64,000 bases of DNA from Cyanoderma ruficeps (taxonomy: Eukaryota > Chordata > Aves > Passeriformes > Timaliidae), in contig VZDJ01000049.1 in NCBI GenBank assembly GCA_008694505.1, positions 4,245,932 through 4,309,931 of the forward strand. Direction: 5' to 3'. Positions 22,987 to 35,343 of the stretch are shown here, one piece after another; position 1 is the stretch's first letter; each line of letters begins with the position of its first letter. Made by a program: the position numbers and the translations under genes. The notes beneath the pieces are model-generated. The model searched no databases, was not told the origin of the DNA, and saw only the letters and a list, made by a program, of their open reading frames with translations.

Positions 22987-23859
22987 TTAGAACAGAGACA
23001 ACCTACTCGTATTGACAGGTACAAATTTCTTGTCTAGCGTTATATTGAATTTCTCTTTCAGTGTTTTCTCTATTTCTTCATCTGCCAGGATTCTGATTTC
23101 CACAAGATCCGTGTTGTCCCTATAATTGTACTTCATCTCAGTGAGTTTCCACCCCACCAGTGCCCGGATGCCGTCGGCGGTCTGCAGGCTGCAGATGGAC
23201 TTGGTCACAAAGAGCGAGTCAGGGGCTGTCTGCAGGTGGGCATTGCAGCCCCTGAACTCCTCAATGTCTCGTGGCTGAAGAGTAAAGAGGTAAACCCGAC
23301 GGCAAACTTCGTTCTCCACATTTTCGGAAGTCGAGGTGCTTGAATTGATAACCCGCTGCTTCCTTTTCACCTTCTCGAGGTACCACGTCCCACTCTCCTC
23401 CTGGAAACGAAAGACCCCAGGAGTCTGAGGCTGATCTGTCCCTGAAATCAGCTCCATTGGCTGCCACAGCTGGTAGGCCATCCCAAACCCCCCATCCACA
23501 ATGTACGATTTGCCATCAAGCTCCACTTGTAGCAGCAGATGATCGATTTCATCTGGATAGGCGTCGAGCTCTGAGACATAAACTTTTGCTCCCAGAAAGG
23601 TGACGTCGTAGCCAAGAGTTTTCAGGACCCAAGACAGAAGGTAGTTGTTTTCCATGCACCAGCCCCCACGTTTCTTCCTGACTATCTTGTTGTAGGTCGC
23701 TTCCAGGTTCAGCTCAATGCTTTCTCCGCAGTGGATGCTGAGGTTTTCAAAAGGGACAGCTTGGATGTGGTGCTGGAATATATCTGACATGGTAGCCAGG
23801 TCTGGCTTATTGTGGGAGCCCCGGTAAGAAATTCTGGCAAAATACTCCTTGATGTCCAT
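22987..23859 (-). CDS. NAT: Arylamine N-acetyltransferase, copy C (290 aa)
   Basis: This is a complete intronless NAT of standard length. The Cys68 (RGGWC), His107 and Asp122 triad and the VPFENLSIHCG motif are intact. The start is the Met at 23859, aligned with Met1 of copies A and B. The frame stays open 23 codons further upstream, but those codons lie beyond a splice acceptor (CCCTTCTCTCAG, then a few bases, then ATG). Pocket residues are Val93, Phe125, Met127 and Tyr129. The interdomain insertion is Ser/Thr-rich (INSSTSTSENVENE) and lacks the QYIPN sequence of copy A. The C-terminus is NTSRLSLF. It is the first copy in transcription direction, with about 30 kb of gene-free DNA upstream. 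The expected role is cytosolic acetyl-CoA-dependent N-acetylation of arylamines; the natural substrate cannot be inferred. Confidence 0.97.
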   Translation of the reverse strand: MDIKEYFARISYRGSHNKPDLATMSDIFQHHIQAVPFENLSIHCGESIELNLEATYNKIVRKKRGGWCMENNYLLSWVLKTLGYDVTFLGAKVYVSELDAYPDEIDHLLLQVELDGKSYIVDGGFGMAYQLWQPMELISGTDQPQTPGVFRFQEESGTWYLEKVKRKQRVINSSTSTSENVENEVCRRVYLFTLQPRDIEEFRGCNAHLQTAPDSLFVTKSICSLQTADGIRALVGWKLTEMKYNYRDNTDLVEIRILADEEIEKTLKEKFNITLDKKFVPVNTSRLSLF

Positions 23860-23885
23860 GCTGCCTCTGAGAGAAGGGTGGGAAA
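23860..23885 (-). promoter_or_regulatory. Splice acceptor just upstream of NAT copy C start codon
   Basis: On the - strand CCCTTCTCTCAG ends at 23867 and AGGCAGC separates it from the ATG. A second AG two bases on (23866-23865) could also serve. Either choice keeps the ATG at 23859 as the first in-exon Met. Confidence 0.7.
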
Positions 23886-26800
23886 AAATAACAGGCTGTG
23901 TCAGAAGTGGTGGAAGGCTCTTCCCCATCCCTTAAAATGGGGTGCTCGGAAGAGGAGCAGGATTTGACTAATATCTGATGTCTGTATCAAAGGCAGCTGA
24001 GCAATAGTGCTGAGAGAAGCCAATGGGGCACTGCTGATGAGCACAAATGTTATTTTTATTTGCCTCTTTTACAGCTGTGATGAGAGGCTCCAGTTGTGCT
24101 AAGCACATTTCAGCAGAGTTCCTGCCCAGCAAAGCTACAAATCTCTGTAGGAAGGAACAAAAGCAGTAGCAGTGATATTTCCCTGCTCGAAATTATAGGA
24201 ACTGAGACTCTCCAGATCTGAACTGCTTTGCTCGTGGTTTGACTCAGCAAAGCAGAAGCAGAAAACAAACCCTCCCACTTGCAGTGTGGTCCAGAACCTC
24301 TTCTGCAACCAAATCTGGAGCAAATCTGTCCTGCCATGGTGTTTCACTCATTATTTAGGCGGCCAAGCATGACCTGGTCTCACCTGCTCTTGCTCTACAT
24401 GCAGGTGGCCACAGATGTGACCTGGAGTGCAGAAGGCTTTTTTGGGGCAGGAAAGGCTGTGGGAGGTTTTTTGCTGCATCTGCTGTGAGCTGCTTCCCCA
24501 CAGCACAGCTTAGCTCCCCAGTCCTTCTAATCACAGCCCTCCTCCAGCAATGGGAGAAAACCAAGGTTGGGGCCTAAACTACAAAGTTTAAAGGCCTCAC
24601 ATTTTCTGAGATCATTTTTGGGGATGGCAGTTGCTCCTCCTGCTCATGGTCTTCCCACTGGTGGGTGACTGCCCGTGGGTGAGGGAGCAGACACTGCTCT
24701 CCTCTGGGATGGCAGAGGGCTCAGTGCAAGGCTATTTCACAAACACAGAGGTAGAAAGCAGCTCGAGCCCTCCCAGCCCTTGATGGAAGGAATGGGATTT
24801 TGATGGAGTCAAGTACTTTTGTTATTTCTCCCCAGGCACTGCTAAATTTCAGACATCTGTAAGTATGGAGCAATGTTGTTCCCATTATTATTGACCCGAG
24901 AGGTTCAAAAATGCTCTCAAATTCCTTTATGCAACCCCAAAGTAAAATCAAAAGAAAAATATCCAACTGTTCAACAGGATTATATTCCCAATCTGATGAA
25001 AACTGGCATACCCAAAATTGTATGGGAATTGTGGTAAGGTACTTTTAGTACATAAACAAAACAATGAAAATGAAAAATTTCCATTTGAGAATGGGAAAAA
25101 TTCCCATTTGGCAGTAGCAGAGGGTGCCATGATTTGGGTCCCCACATAACCTTGAGGATAGAGGCTTTACAGAACTCTTGGCTATTGCATCACGGACACC
25201 ACATGTCTCAAAATCTGAGCAGGCCTGAATTAGCCACGATGGGGTTAAGAGCACCAGAATCAGGAGGTTCTCTTTGTTCAGCTTTTGGCTGTTCCCAGGA
25301 TTCTCCCAGAACTACAGTTCCATTCATTTCTGAAAACTTGGCACAAGCTTAGTTCTTGTTGTGTGAATTTTAAACCAGCCCCACCAGCACTGAGATGTTT
25401 TTCCCTCTTTCTCCCTTCCTTTCCCTCTGCCACAGCAAGCAGAACATGCGCAGTAACTTTTTACTTACAGGGAAAATGTTGGTGTGGGTTTGTCTGTCTG
25501 TTCATTTCTTGAGGGTGTTTACAGGGCTGTTTTAATGGGGCAATTGCTGAATTTCAAATTGCTGAAATGAGGCAAATGGCACAAATGCCTGAATTGCTTG
25601 AGGCTCACAACTGAGTAAATAAACCAGAGTATCTACAACACCGAGCAGCTGAGCTCCCTGCTCTGCCCTTACACCGTATCTGTTGTGTTTTGTCCACAGA
25701 CTGATTTAACTTCCTGGTTAAAGAGCACTCACCTGCCAAGATCTGGGGGTTAAGAAAAAGTCTTACCTGGAAAATCAAGTGCCAGTGTACCTCCGGGGCT
25801 TGGGGGTGGTTCTAGGCTAAAGCAAGTGGTGTGGCTGGCTGTCCTCTACTTAGCACAGGCAGGGCTTTAGGACTGTTCTCCAGCTGCTCTTCAGGGAAAT
25901 GTCCTTTCCTTCAACTTGCTTTCACCCGCCTCTGTCAGATTGCAACAGCTGAAAAAAAAGAAAAAAAAAGAAACACCCCGAAGGGTGGAGCGTGAGAGCT
26001 GGAGTGAGCCAGCAAAGCCAGCAGCAGTGTAAACCTGGCTGTTGTTAGAGCAGAGGCTGTTTCACATTTTCACTTGTTTAATGCTGTCTGCAGGGGCCTG
26101 CTCAGGCTGTCACCAAAATGTTTTTGTTTCAGTAGCTTGCTGGATGTACTCAGGTGATGTGGTGTTTTTTTCTCCCAGTCATTAGATCACTATTTGTTTG
26201 GAAACGTGGGGAAGGAAAGCTTCTATGTGTGCAGTCCAAGAAGGTTTTTGCTCTGAAGAACAGCAAGATTTCAGCACAGTAACCTGCACCTGCAACCTGC
26301 TTACCTCAGTCTGCAGCACAGGGACTTCAGTGCTGCCTTTGCCTCCTCTGCTCTGTGTGATTTCCATGTGGGTTTTATTACAGCAAATTTCACAGAATAT
26401 AAGAAAGCAGTGGGCCAGCAGTGTGTCTCCTTTGGTCTTTGCCCACAGGAATCACCTGCAGATGTTGTTGATGGTGAAGATGCTCTTGGCAGAGCATGAC
26501 TATGAAGTATTAACACACAGGGAGCTCCATCCTCTCAGAGTATTTCATGTTGCTTTTGTATCTCCCAAATTTCCTTCCATTTTGTCAAGTCTCATTCATT
26601 CATTCCCTGACATCTACAGCTGGATCTTCCCAGCAGTAGTTCCAGTCCTTTACATTTACTTTCGATGCCAAGTTCCATTCACACACTGATTTATTAGGAT
26701 AATTAGCAGAGATAATAAATCAGATGAAAATAAGATGTCTGTGATAACCCATTACACAACTCCACTCCCACATCAAAATTTGTCTCTTTATCATCCCGTC

Positions 26801-29800
26801 AGTGGCCTGTGTGTGACCCCACAAGAGAACCTGTGCCCAAGCCACAAGATGCTGAAGGGAAAGGAGAACCTGCTCTCATCAGGCTCATCTGGGTGGATCC
26901 AAATGAGTACAAAGAGAAGAGTTCATACTCCTATCTGGATCTTGCTGATCTTCCCTTCCCACAGACATTCATTTTGACAAGGAGAAGCCAAAAGTCAAGC
27001 AGGCAGATCCCAGTCCTGATGGAAACCATCCTGAAATTCCATGGACACATCTCTGTACATGAGGAGACCCATCCATGCTCCTTGTCCAGAATTATTTGGG
27101 ACTGCAGAGGGTGCCAGAACTGAAAACTTGCCATGTTCCCTTATGTGAACTGGCTCAGGGTCAGTTCCAAGGAACTTTGGGGTCCTTTTTAAATACAGGT
27201 GTTTTCTGAACTAGAAGGAGCAAAACCTGGCACTTTAATACTCAGCTTTTCTCAACTCCTCTCCCTAAAACCTGATCTTGAGCATTTTCTTCCATGTCTT
27301 TCAAATTCTCATCCCAGCTCCCTACCCTGCATCACTCTCCTTTTTCTTCAGGCACATTTTACAGCCAAGCCATTGGCACCACAAGCTCCCAGCCTCCCCC
27401 GCTGTGCCCAAGGCCAGCTCCGGGCAAAGCTCAGCCAGGGAGTGCCAAAGGTAAGGAAAGGTAAGGAAAGGCTGATCCTGAGCCCCAAGCCTTGCTGGAG
27501 TCTGTTCAGAGCCATGCCAGATCATCAGGGCTAATTCCAGTGGGGCAATAAACTGCAATCCCAGCTGTGGGTAATGGCCACAACATGCCACCAACTGTCC
27601 CCAAGAGCCACAAAGGGCAGAGCCCAGCTGGGATGGGGAACAGGACCACGGGGTGAGCCTGCAAATGGGAATGTCCTTGGAAAGGACACTGCTGTCCACC
27701 TCAAACATCATTTCCCAACCTTGGCAGGAGCAGGAGCTGGCTGAGATTTTTCCAGGAGATCCTCAATGTAATTGCACTCACTTTTATATAAATTTAAACT
27801 GCTGACAGCGTTAAATTTAATATTGAAATCCTTCTCTCATCCTAACTCTCCTGAGAGGCCTCATCAAAGATGGTTTGCAACAGTCTCTGTCACTGCCAGG
27901 CCCAGGAATGGCTGGGTATTCCAACCTGTGCACCACATGCAATAAGATACTGTTTCAGTATTTTCTAAGAGGAAAATATTCTCAAATAATGAAAAGGTGA
28001 AATGACCGAAGGAGACTTACATGTGTATGATTACAAGGGGGTGATAAGAGTTTGCTCAGCCTCTGAAATTCCTTAGGTGAGATATATATATATTTTATTT
28101 TTTTTTTCTAACCTCTAAAGGAAAAAGTCTTTGCTAATATGCCCAAATGCAGCAGCAGTCACCATTTCTGAGCCATGAAACAGCCTCATCCTCAGCAGGG
28201 TTAAATTGTCCTCCTTCCACCAGAACCACGTGGCAATGCTGCTTCCACTCACCTGGCTTTGGGTCTGCTCCTCAAAAAAGCTCCTCTCAAACCAAACTGC
28301 AGTTCCAGTGTAAAAATCCTCAAGGACTTCAGTGGGAATCTGGATCAGTCATAGTTCAGGCAATCAGCCCTGAAGCATGCAAAGCAGGAACAATTACACG
28401 AGTTCTGTCATTCCCATTACTCAGGATTTATATTTTTTTTGGAGGTAGGTGGGAAGGAAACCTTTTATCTCAGTGAAAAGTGTTACAGTGACAGCAAAGG
28501 GGAAAAAAAAGCGACTGTGCCTTTGGAAAACACATTTTCATTACAATGTACTAACACACATCACAGAAATAATATATGTTTGTGATGACAAAGTATTCCC
28601 ACCACTCCACTGCTGGATTTGGTGTACAAGTGGGGAAAAGAAACGAGAGATTCTCTGGGTTAAAAATGCTCTCCCAGAGTATTTTTACTTACCTTTACTG
28701 GGATTTTATTGGCTTTCTGCCCTGCAGTGTGCTCAGGGGGACACACTGGTGTGACTCCCAAGTGGCACTGCAGGGACTTTTGCACATTAAATACCCTTTT
28801 CACAGGTTTTTTTCTGGCTGCCTTGTATGTTTACAGCTGGTATGGAAAGCACAAAGCAATGTGCACCATGTAGAGATGCATGGAAAAGAAGAGAGGTGAA
28901 GTTTCAAGAATCATCTCTTTCCCAAAAAATGAGCTCCACGCCTGCTGTGATGACCCACACATCACCCCACAATAATATAACTTTTTCTTTCTAGCAAGGA
29001 GCAGTTTGATCCTTGATCATACAAGCTAGTGAATGGCCTTTGCTGTGAGATGATGAACCTGATTAATTTGACATCATCCCTGGGCATTTTCATCCCATAA
29101 AATAAAAGGCAACTAATTTCCTTGCAGTGGTCATGGTATTTCCTTTTCCTCATGACACTGTTGGAAATTGATGCTACACCCAGGGCAGTGTCTCTCTGCT
29201 CACAGGCAGATGCTGAGGATTCTGTCATGATGGAATATTGTCATCCACCTTCCAAACCCTTATTCAATAGGAGTTGTGGTGTGAAATTCTGGTCAAATAG
29301 TCCTTGAAAAGTAACCACCTGCTTTTTAAGCATCTGGAGGCACATCTCTTCTGCTCCTCTATTTAAAATAAATAGAGCTGTCATGGAGAAAAGCCTGTGG
29401 TTCAGCCACGTCCCTCTGAGACCAAACCAAGCACTAGATTTGTCAATTCACACTAATGCTATTTTTAATTGCTTTCTCAGCAGTTGTGCTGGGACCTGCC
29501 CAGCTGCACCTTGTGTTGCAGTGCAGCCCCTGCCATCCCCTGGGCCACACAAACAGGCTCAGACATGATGTTGACAAATACATTGTTGTCTCTGGGGCTG
29601 GAGGCTGAGACCCTGAACCTGGGGTGGTGAAATGGAATAAAGTGCCTTCAACTCAAGATAGTTTTTGTGCTCAAATATCTGAGCTGTGTAAACCCTTTGG
29701 GAAATTTCCAAGATGCAGCAGGGCTCAGCAGCCAGCCAGGCCAGCAAAGCAGCTGCAGTGTCCTTTTTCCTCATTTTCCAGCTTTCATGAGTGGCACCAG

Positions 29801-32800
29801 GTGCTCCCCAGCTCTGCAGGGAAGATGGGGTGAGCAGGTCTGTAAATCAGCGAGTGAAACCCTTCCCCTTCATCCTCCATGAAAGCACTAAGCAACCTCA
29901 CCAAATCATCTGTCTTTTGCCAGGTCCTTACCCAATTTGCAATTATTCCTCCAATTCCTGTCTATGTCAGCATGGCTAGTGACTTTCCAGACAGCATTGT
30001 ATCAAAATGTTTACTGAAATGCAGCGCCTGAAGTCCCACTACACATTTCTTCCTCCTAGAAAATCTCATACCTAATCATGGAAACCCGGTAGTTAATTTG
30101 TGCTACCATTTTTAATAAACTCCCATTCTGTGGTTATTACTCACAACAGTCAGAGGCAGCCATAGCATCTGATGTGCCTGAATCTGTCTCTCCCCTTACA
30201 CATCTATCTGAGGGATATTCTCCAGCGGCATCCAAAATCAGACAGTGAGAATGTATATTCTGCTTTCAGCTAATAATTGAGAGACTAAACCTGCCTGGCT
30301 GCTGGGGGACTCAAGGGAAGGGCTTGGAAAATTGGCTGAGAGCTTCCTTCTCAACTTTTGTCAAAGCAGCTCCTGAATGTTTCATCGTATGAAAATTCGC
30401 CTGCATATTTATGTGGCCACAAAGATTCCTGGGTTAAAGCTGCAAAATCAATTCAGCCATTGCATCAGTTCTCCATCCCCACTGTAACTCCAGCTAACCT
30501 AGCTGACAGGGTTTTCATCACTCTGCACAATGAACACATAAATAGGCAATATCCTGCCCCATCCTCCTTGCAGAAAGATTTTCTTTTCATCCTTTGCTCA
30601 TTAATGTGCCATTAATGGGGCTCAGCCCAGCAGGGTGCTTGGGCAGGACTGAACTCCAGCCTGGCCAAGTGGGCATGACTGTAGCCAGATTGCCTGGCCG
30701 ATACCACCAAAAGAAAAATCCTTCTTTTTTTATTTTAACTGCCGTCAGTTAGTCAGTAACCTGGAGTGGAAAACACTCAGTCAACATCACAAAACCAGTT
30801 AGTTCCTTCTGCTGCCAAGCACAAACCCAAATCCCGCTTTGGTTCAAGATGCAAACCTGAATTGTAGCTCTGCTGCCCAGCTGGCATTCCCTCTTTATTT
30901 GCCTTTTCCCTGGGTGTCTGCCTGGCACTGAGGCAGAGCTGCTGCCACACCACACATTCCAGCCACGGAATAGGGTTCATTTTGCTTTCCCCTCCCTGGG
31001 GACCAGCTCGTACTTTCAGAGCTGCACATCATTTTATTAGTTCTATTCCCAGTCTCCAAAACGTCAAGTTTCTTTTTATATGAATGTGCTGCAATTTAGT
31101 ACCATCAGCAAACTCTGCTGAAGCAGGGAGAAATGCAGACCCAGGGAAGATCCCTGCAGAAATCATCCCCCAGCCCTTCCACAGCTGCAGCTCTTTGGTC
31201 TCTGTCAGCCCTGCAACACTTTAATTCACATCATCTACCCTCACTTGTAGCCTACCTCTTTTCCTGGCTTCTGATTTTTTTGTGCTAAGTGTTTAAAATG
31301 CTGATTATTCTTTTTTAATATATGGTTATTGTTTCCAGTGGTAGCACCCTTGTGAAACATTAACCATCACTAGATGTCACTGTGATTTTATTCTGTCTCC
31401 AGCCCTAGTGAACCTTCGTGATCCCTGGGCTCTAGAGAGCCTGCTGTAATATCCTTCTGAAGAATTTTTTAGTGATCAGAAAATTCCCCAGCTGCTGTCC
31501 TGACAGAAGGTTTCCTGGCCTGGGAAGGGAGAACCGGCTTTGGCTGAGTTTTTGGGGGCAGTTGTTGCCTCTGGTGTGTGAATAATGCAAAAAATAAGGC
31601 AACTTTGGGGCCAAACACTCACACACGTGTGTGTACACACAGTTTCTTCTCAACACATCAGAGTCCTGTTAATTTTCTGTGTTATTGAATCCCTCTGGTG
31701 TGTGCAGCCCTGCAGAGCCCTGGCTGTGTGTGGGTCACTGGGGCTGGCACATCTGTAAGGCTCTTCTGCTGATCTCCCTGTTGCTTTAATGACCAAATGT
31801 ACTTAAAATTTTGTTGGTTTTCCTTAATAATCACCTCACTTCTCTCTCAAACACAGAGCCCAGGTTCCCTCACCATCATCTAAGCACTCCCATCTCCTTT
31901 CTTTCCATCCAATCATCCCATTCCTACTGTAACTTCAGTTAAAACCACAGGTTTTAGAACTCAGAAAGCTCTATAGAAGCATCTTGCCTCTTTTCCTTAT
32001 CTTAAAAGATGTTACAGAATACATTTCTTCAAGGCCAATGCAAATCCACACTCCCTATTTCCTGAACTGTTGATTTCTCCATTGTACTCAGCCTTTGGGA
32101 TATGGCAATTTAAATATTATAGACCACACTCCTGCATGGGCACACATGGGATTTAGCTTTTTTTTTTTTTTTCTTTTAATTGGGAAAAATCCACTGCTAA
32201 AATTAGTGGAAACGCCTGCTTAAAAATCATTTGTCTCCATCTGATGGCATTATCCAGATCAGCAGAATAAGACTTCACTCTGCATTCCAGTCTCACTGGG
32301 GAATATGCCAAAATCAGGTCTTTCAAGAAAAATCAGTTCCCGGGTGTGCGGCGCTGGCAGCTGAGCCCGAGGAACCAAAGCTCTTTGCTGGCACCTTTTG
32401 GTGAGCAGGGAGAAAGGACCAAGGGCCATGGCAGTGTCCATGTCCCTGCAGTGGCCTGGGGCAGAGTGGCAGAGCCTGGAGACACCCAGGAGAGCTTCAG
32501 AGCCAGGGAAATGAATTTTCTGTGAAGCAGTTCCAGGGAGTCAGGATGGTATGAGAGCTGCTGGGGGGCTGTGTGCTGGGTAGAAGCCAGCTGAGATTTC
32601 TGTAACAACTTCTTGTCCTTTGAACTCCTCCACGTTGACTTTGTCACCTTCTGCCAGGGTGACAACAGGATTTTAAAGGCTCCTGGGTGCTGCCACTTCT
32701 ACAAGCCAGGGCTGGGCTGCCTGGGCAGGGGTAATGCCACAGATAAAGGCACCTTCTGGCTTGCTACTGTCACCCAAACCACATGGCCTGTCCACCTCTA

Positions 32801-32900
32801 GCAATCCCAACATCCTGGCTGCTCTAATATAACCTCTAATATGCTCTAATCACCTGGTATCAACACCATCTCATTCTGATGAGCCATTCAGGACTCATTA
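23886..32900. other. Gene-free interval, part 1 (upstream of NAT copy C)
   Basis: No coding exon or RNA gene can be supported on either strand. The promoter and non-coding exon(s) of NAT copy C are expected near its left end, but I cannot place them. It contains a small 10-bp tandem (GGTAAGGAAA) at about 27449-27471, a short AT tract near 28082-28110 and a T run at about 32159-32175. Confidence 0.5.
27449..27471. repeat. Short 10-bp tandem repeat
   Basis: AAGGTAAGGAAAGGTAAGGA is two adjacent copies of a 10-base unit. It is minor and probably neutral. Confidence 0.6.
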
Positions 32901-32934
32901 AAAAAGCCTAAATGAGCCACAATGCTTCTGGACA

Positions 32935-33140
32935 AGTGTTTTATTTTTCTCTGGAGCCACCAGAGGAGATTGGTTGGTGATGACGACAAACACCTTTTGT
33001 CTTCTCTGTCAGCCACAGCCTAAAAAGTCCTAAATTTCCTTTGGGTTCTGTTAATTAGTTGAAGAGACACAGTCCCCTCTTTAGAAACTCTCCTCCACGT
33101 CTCCCCACAACCACATTTTGTCTGATGAGTAACACCAATA
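32935..33140. repeat. Diverged duplicated segment, copy 1
   Basis: It aligns by eye with 39070-39315: TTTTATTT-TCT--AGAGCCACCA, then CAAACAC-TTT--TCTTCTC--T-AGCC, then T-A--G-GTAACACCAA (GGCAACACCAA in the other copy). The order is preserved with indels, which suggests an old duplication or two copies of one unrecognised repeat. Confidence 0.45.
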
Positions 33141-33212
33141 GACAAATTCAAAGTAAAGAGACTATTCAAAGTTTTGCCACTGAATTTAGGCAAACATTAA
33201 GATTATGCTGCT

Positions 33213-33290
33213 TCATTCACTCAGATGGCACTTTATGCAAGTGGCCCTGAATGAAATTATAGTACCCACAAACAGATCTCACTTATCAAC
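33213..33290. repeat. Short repeat unit with exact 21-mer, copy 1
   Basis: The 21 bases at 33226-33246 (TGGCACTTTATGCAAG then TGGCC) recur exactly at 34442-34462. Similarity extends on both sides (CACTC-GA before; CC-TGA-TGAA and ACAG-TCT-AC-TA after). Confidence 0.6.
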
Positions 33291-34432
33291 ATGACGTGGA
33301 ACCTTGTTACATCATTACAACCACGTCTCTGTTAGATTAGTGTCCAGCAGACAGAAGACCTTGTTAATTGGAGACTCATTCGCCCTGGGAAAAAGCTGAC
33401 ATGGAGCCACTGGTGGTTTACCTGGGGCAGGAGGAGTGGGTTTGGGGTATGCTGGATGCAGTACCTGGGCTTTGCACCATCTCTTGGGTCCTGAGGGTCG
33501 ATGTCTGTGGTGGGCACATGAAATCATTCCAGCTCTCCTTGTATCCCTCTGCCAGGAACAGCACTGGACAGTCTTTCCTCGGGATAACTGGTAAAAAATG
33601 TAAGGAGGGACAGAGAAAACAAAGCACGTAAGTAATGAAGATAACATCCTGAATCTGCTTTCAAAATATAGAGCAGGTTCCTCTTAAGGAGTTGCGTGCA
33701 CTTTCTTACTTGTTTTGAAGGACCATAGGTTACCTGGAACCCGATTGTGCCTACATAAAATGCATTGGAACAGTTCAATTGCAGGTGTGACAGCTTTAAG
33801 CCCCATTTAAATGCAGGCAACTCCCTAAACATGGATTGTCTCTCCAGGTCATTGACTTACTTCAACAGCTTCAACTCAATCAGGAACCCCTTCAACAAAA
33901 GCCGGCATAAACCACTGTCAGTCCAAAGTGAGGGATTGCACGTTAAGAGTTAGCACACATTTCATTGCATCGGTTGGAAAACAGATTAATATTGCATGGA
34001 AAACAGTTCAAAACAAGACTGAAGTTATGTAGAACAACCTTACATAAACATTACTGTAAATCATATTTTTGAACAGATTTAATCTTTGTTTACCCAAAAA
34101 TACCCCAGAAGACTAACTTGAACACTACAGGGCTATGAATTCATAGCAGAGATTAGTTAAAGCAGATGGTGAGTCTGTGTGGATGTGCTCCATCAGAGAA
34201 AACGTGGCCATAATTCGATTTATTTTAATTCACTTGCATTTTGACTACAGGAGAAATGCAGGTAGAGTTCCTCCCACAGACAAGCCCCAAGGTTAGGACT
34301 TCCAGGGAGCCTTCTCTCAACTCCATTTTGAAAATTGCACATGAATGCAAAACTAGCACTAGGTGTTTATAAACAAAAGTGAATCCCCAGTCTGGAAACA
34401 TTTATTCATGGCCAGACCTTGCCTCCATAACT

Positions 34433-34500
34433 CACTCTGACTGGCACTTTATGCAAGTGGCCTTGAGTGAAGAGTCCCCATGCACAGCTCTGACCTAAGA
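34433..34500. repeat. Short repeat unit with exact 21-mer, copy 2
   Basis: This is the partner of 33213-33290. A 13-base core CTTTATGCAAGTG also occurs at 40261-40273, where the flanks match only weakly. Confidence 0.6.
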
Positions 34501-35323
34501 AAGTGTTCTGTGCAGCCCAGGCTGGCGTGGGCTGCAGGATGCTGCATTGCTCCCCTGCAGTGGCTGCAGTTCTCGCCTGGTTTGCAGCAGGGGAAGGAGC
34601 CGGGTTCCCGTGGGGAGGTGCCACTCCTGCCCTGCAGCACAGAGCCAGGGGAAGGCAGGCAAGAGCCTCCTCCTGCCACATCCGGAGCCTGGGATGTGCT
34701 GCATTCCCCCCTCTGCGCCTGCTGCCTTCAGGGGTTTCCTTTCTGCCTCTTTATCTGCAGGGTTCTTGTATTCCCACGTAGCTTATCTGCTGCCTGAACA
34801 GTACCCAGTCATCACTGTTAACCCGGGTTTGTGGTTCCTGCTTGCTTTTTCCTCCTAGAAGGGTGCTGGTGGCCTGAGCCCTGACTCCTCTGAGGATTCA
34901 TGCTGTGGTTGGAAGCCCTGCAGCACGAAAGGGGAAGGGGTTCATTTCTCTCTGTGCCGAGCTGTAATGGGTGTAAATATCCCGTAATTACAGGCATATT
35001 GCTGTGCAAACACATAATAATTGCAGCTCTCATTTCCTGATGAATTATACATGACAGGCCACCCCCCATCCCTAGCTGGACACGCGTTGTGTTGACTGGC
35101 CGTGCTGAAACCTGTCACCACAAGCCTCAGTTTCCCTCATAATTTCTCTCTTTCAAACTGTCTCAGTGCAGGACACGTTTCCCAGCTGCCCACAGCAACC
35201 CAGAGCCAGGCCAGCTGGATGGCCACGTGGAGATGTGGGGCTGCAGGGGCAGATGGTGTGTGGGAAGGGATGATCTGCCTGGCCATGCACCTCTGGTGTT
35301 TTTTATTTCATTGAAACTGGGTC

Positions 35324-35343
35324 CGTGTGTGTGTGTGTGTGTG
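35324..35343. repeat. GT dinucleotide microsatellite
   Basis: About nine GT units run uninterrupted here. Confidence 0.9.

Noticed and set aside
23860..23928. Upstream start for NAT copy C adding 23 residues
   Set aside because: It shows the same acceptor logic, and the added residues have no counterpart in other NATs.
26198..26689. Open frame of 163 codons
   Set aside because: It has a hydrophobic C-terminal part but no homology I recognise, and opposing frames cover the same DNA.
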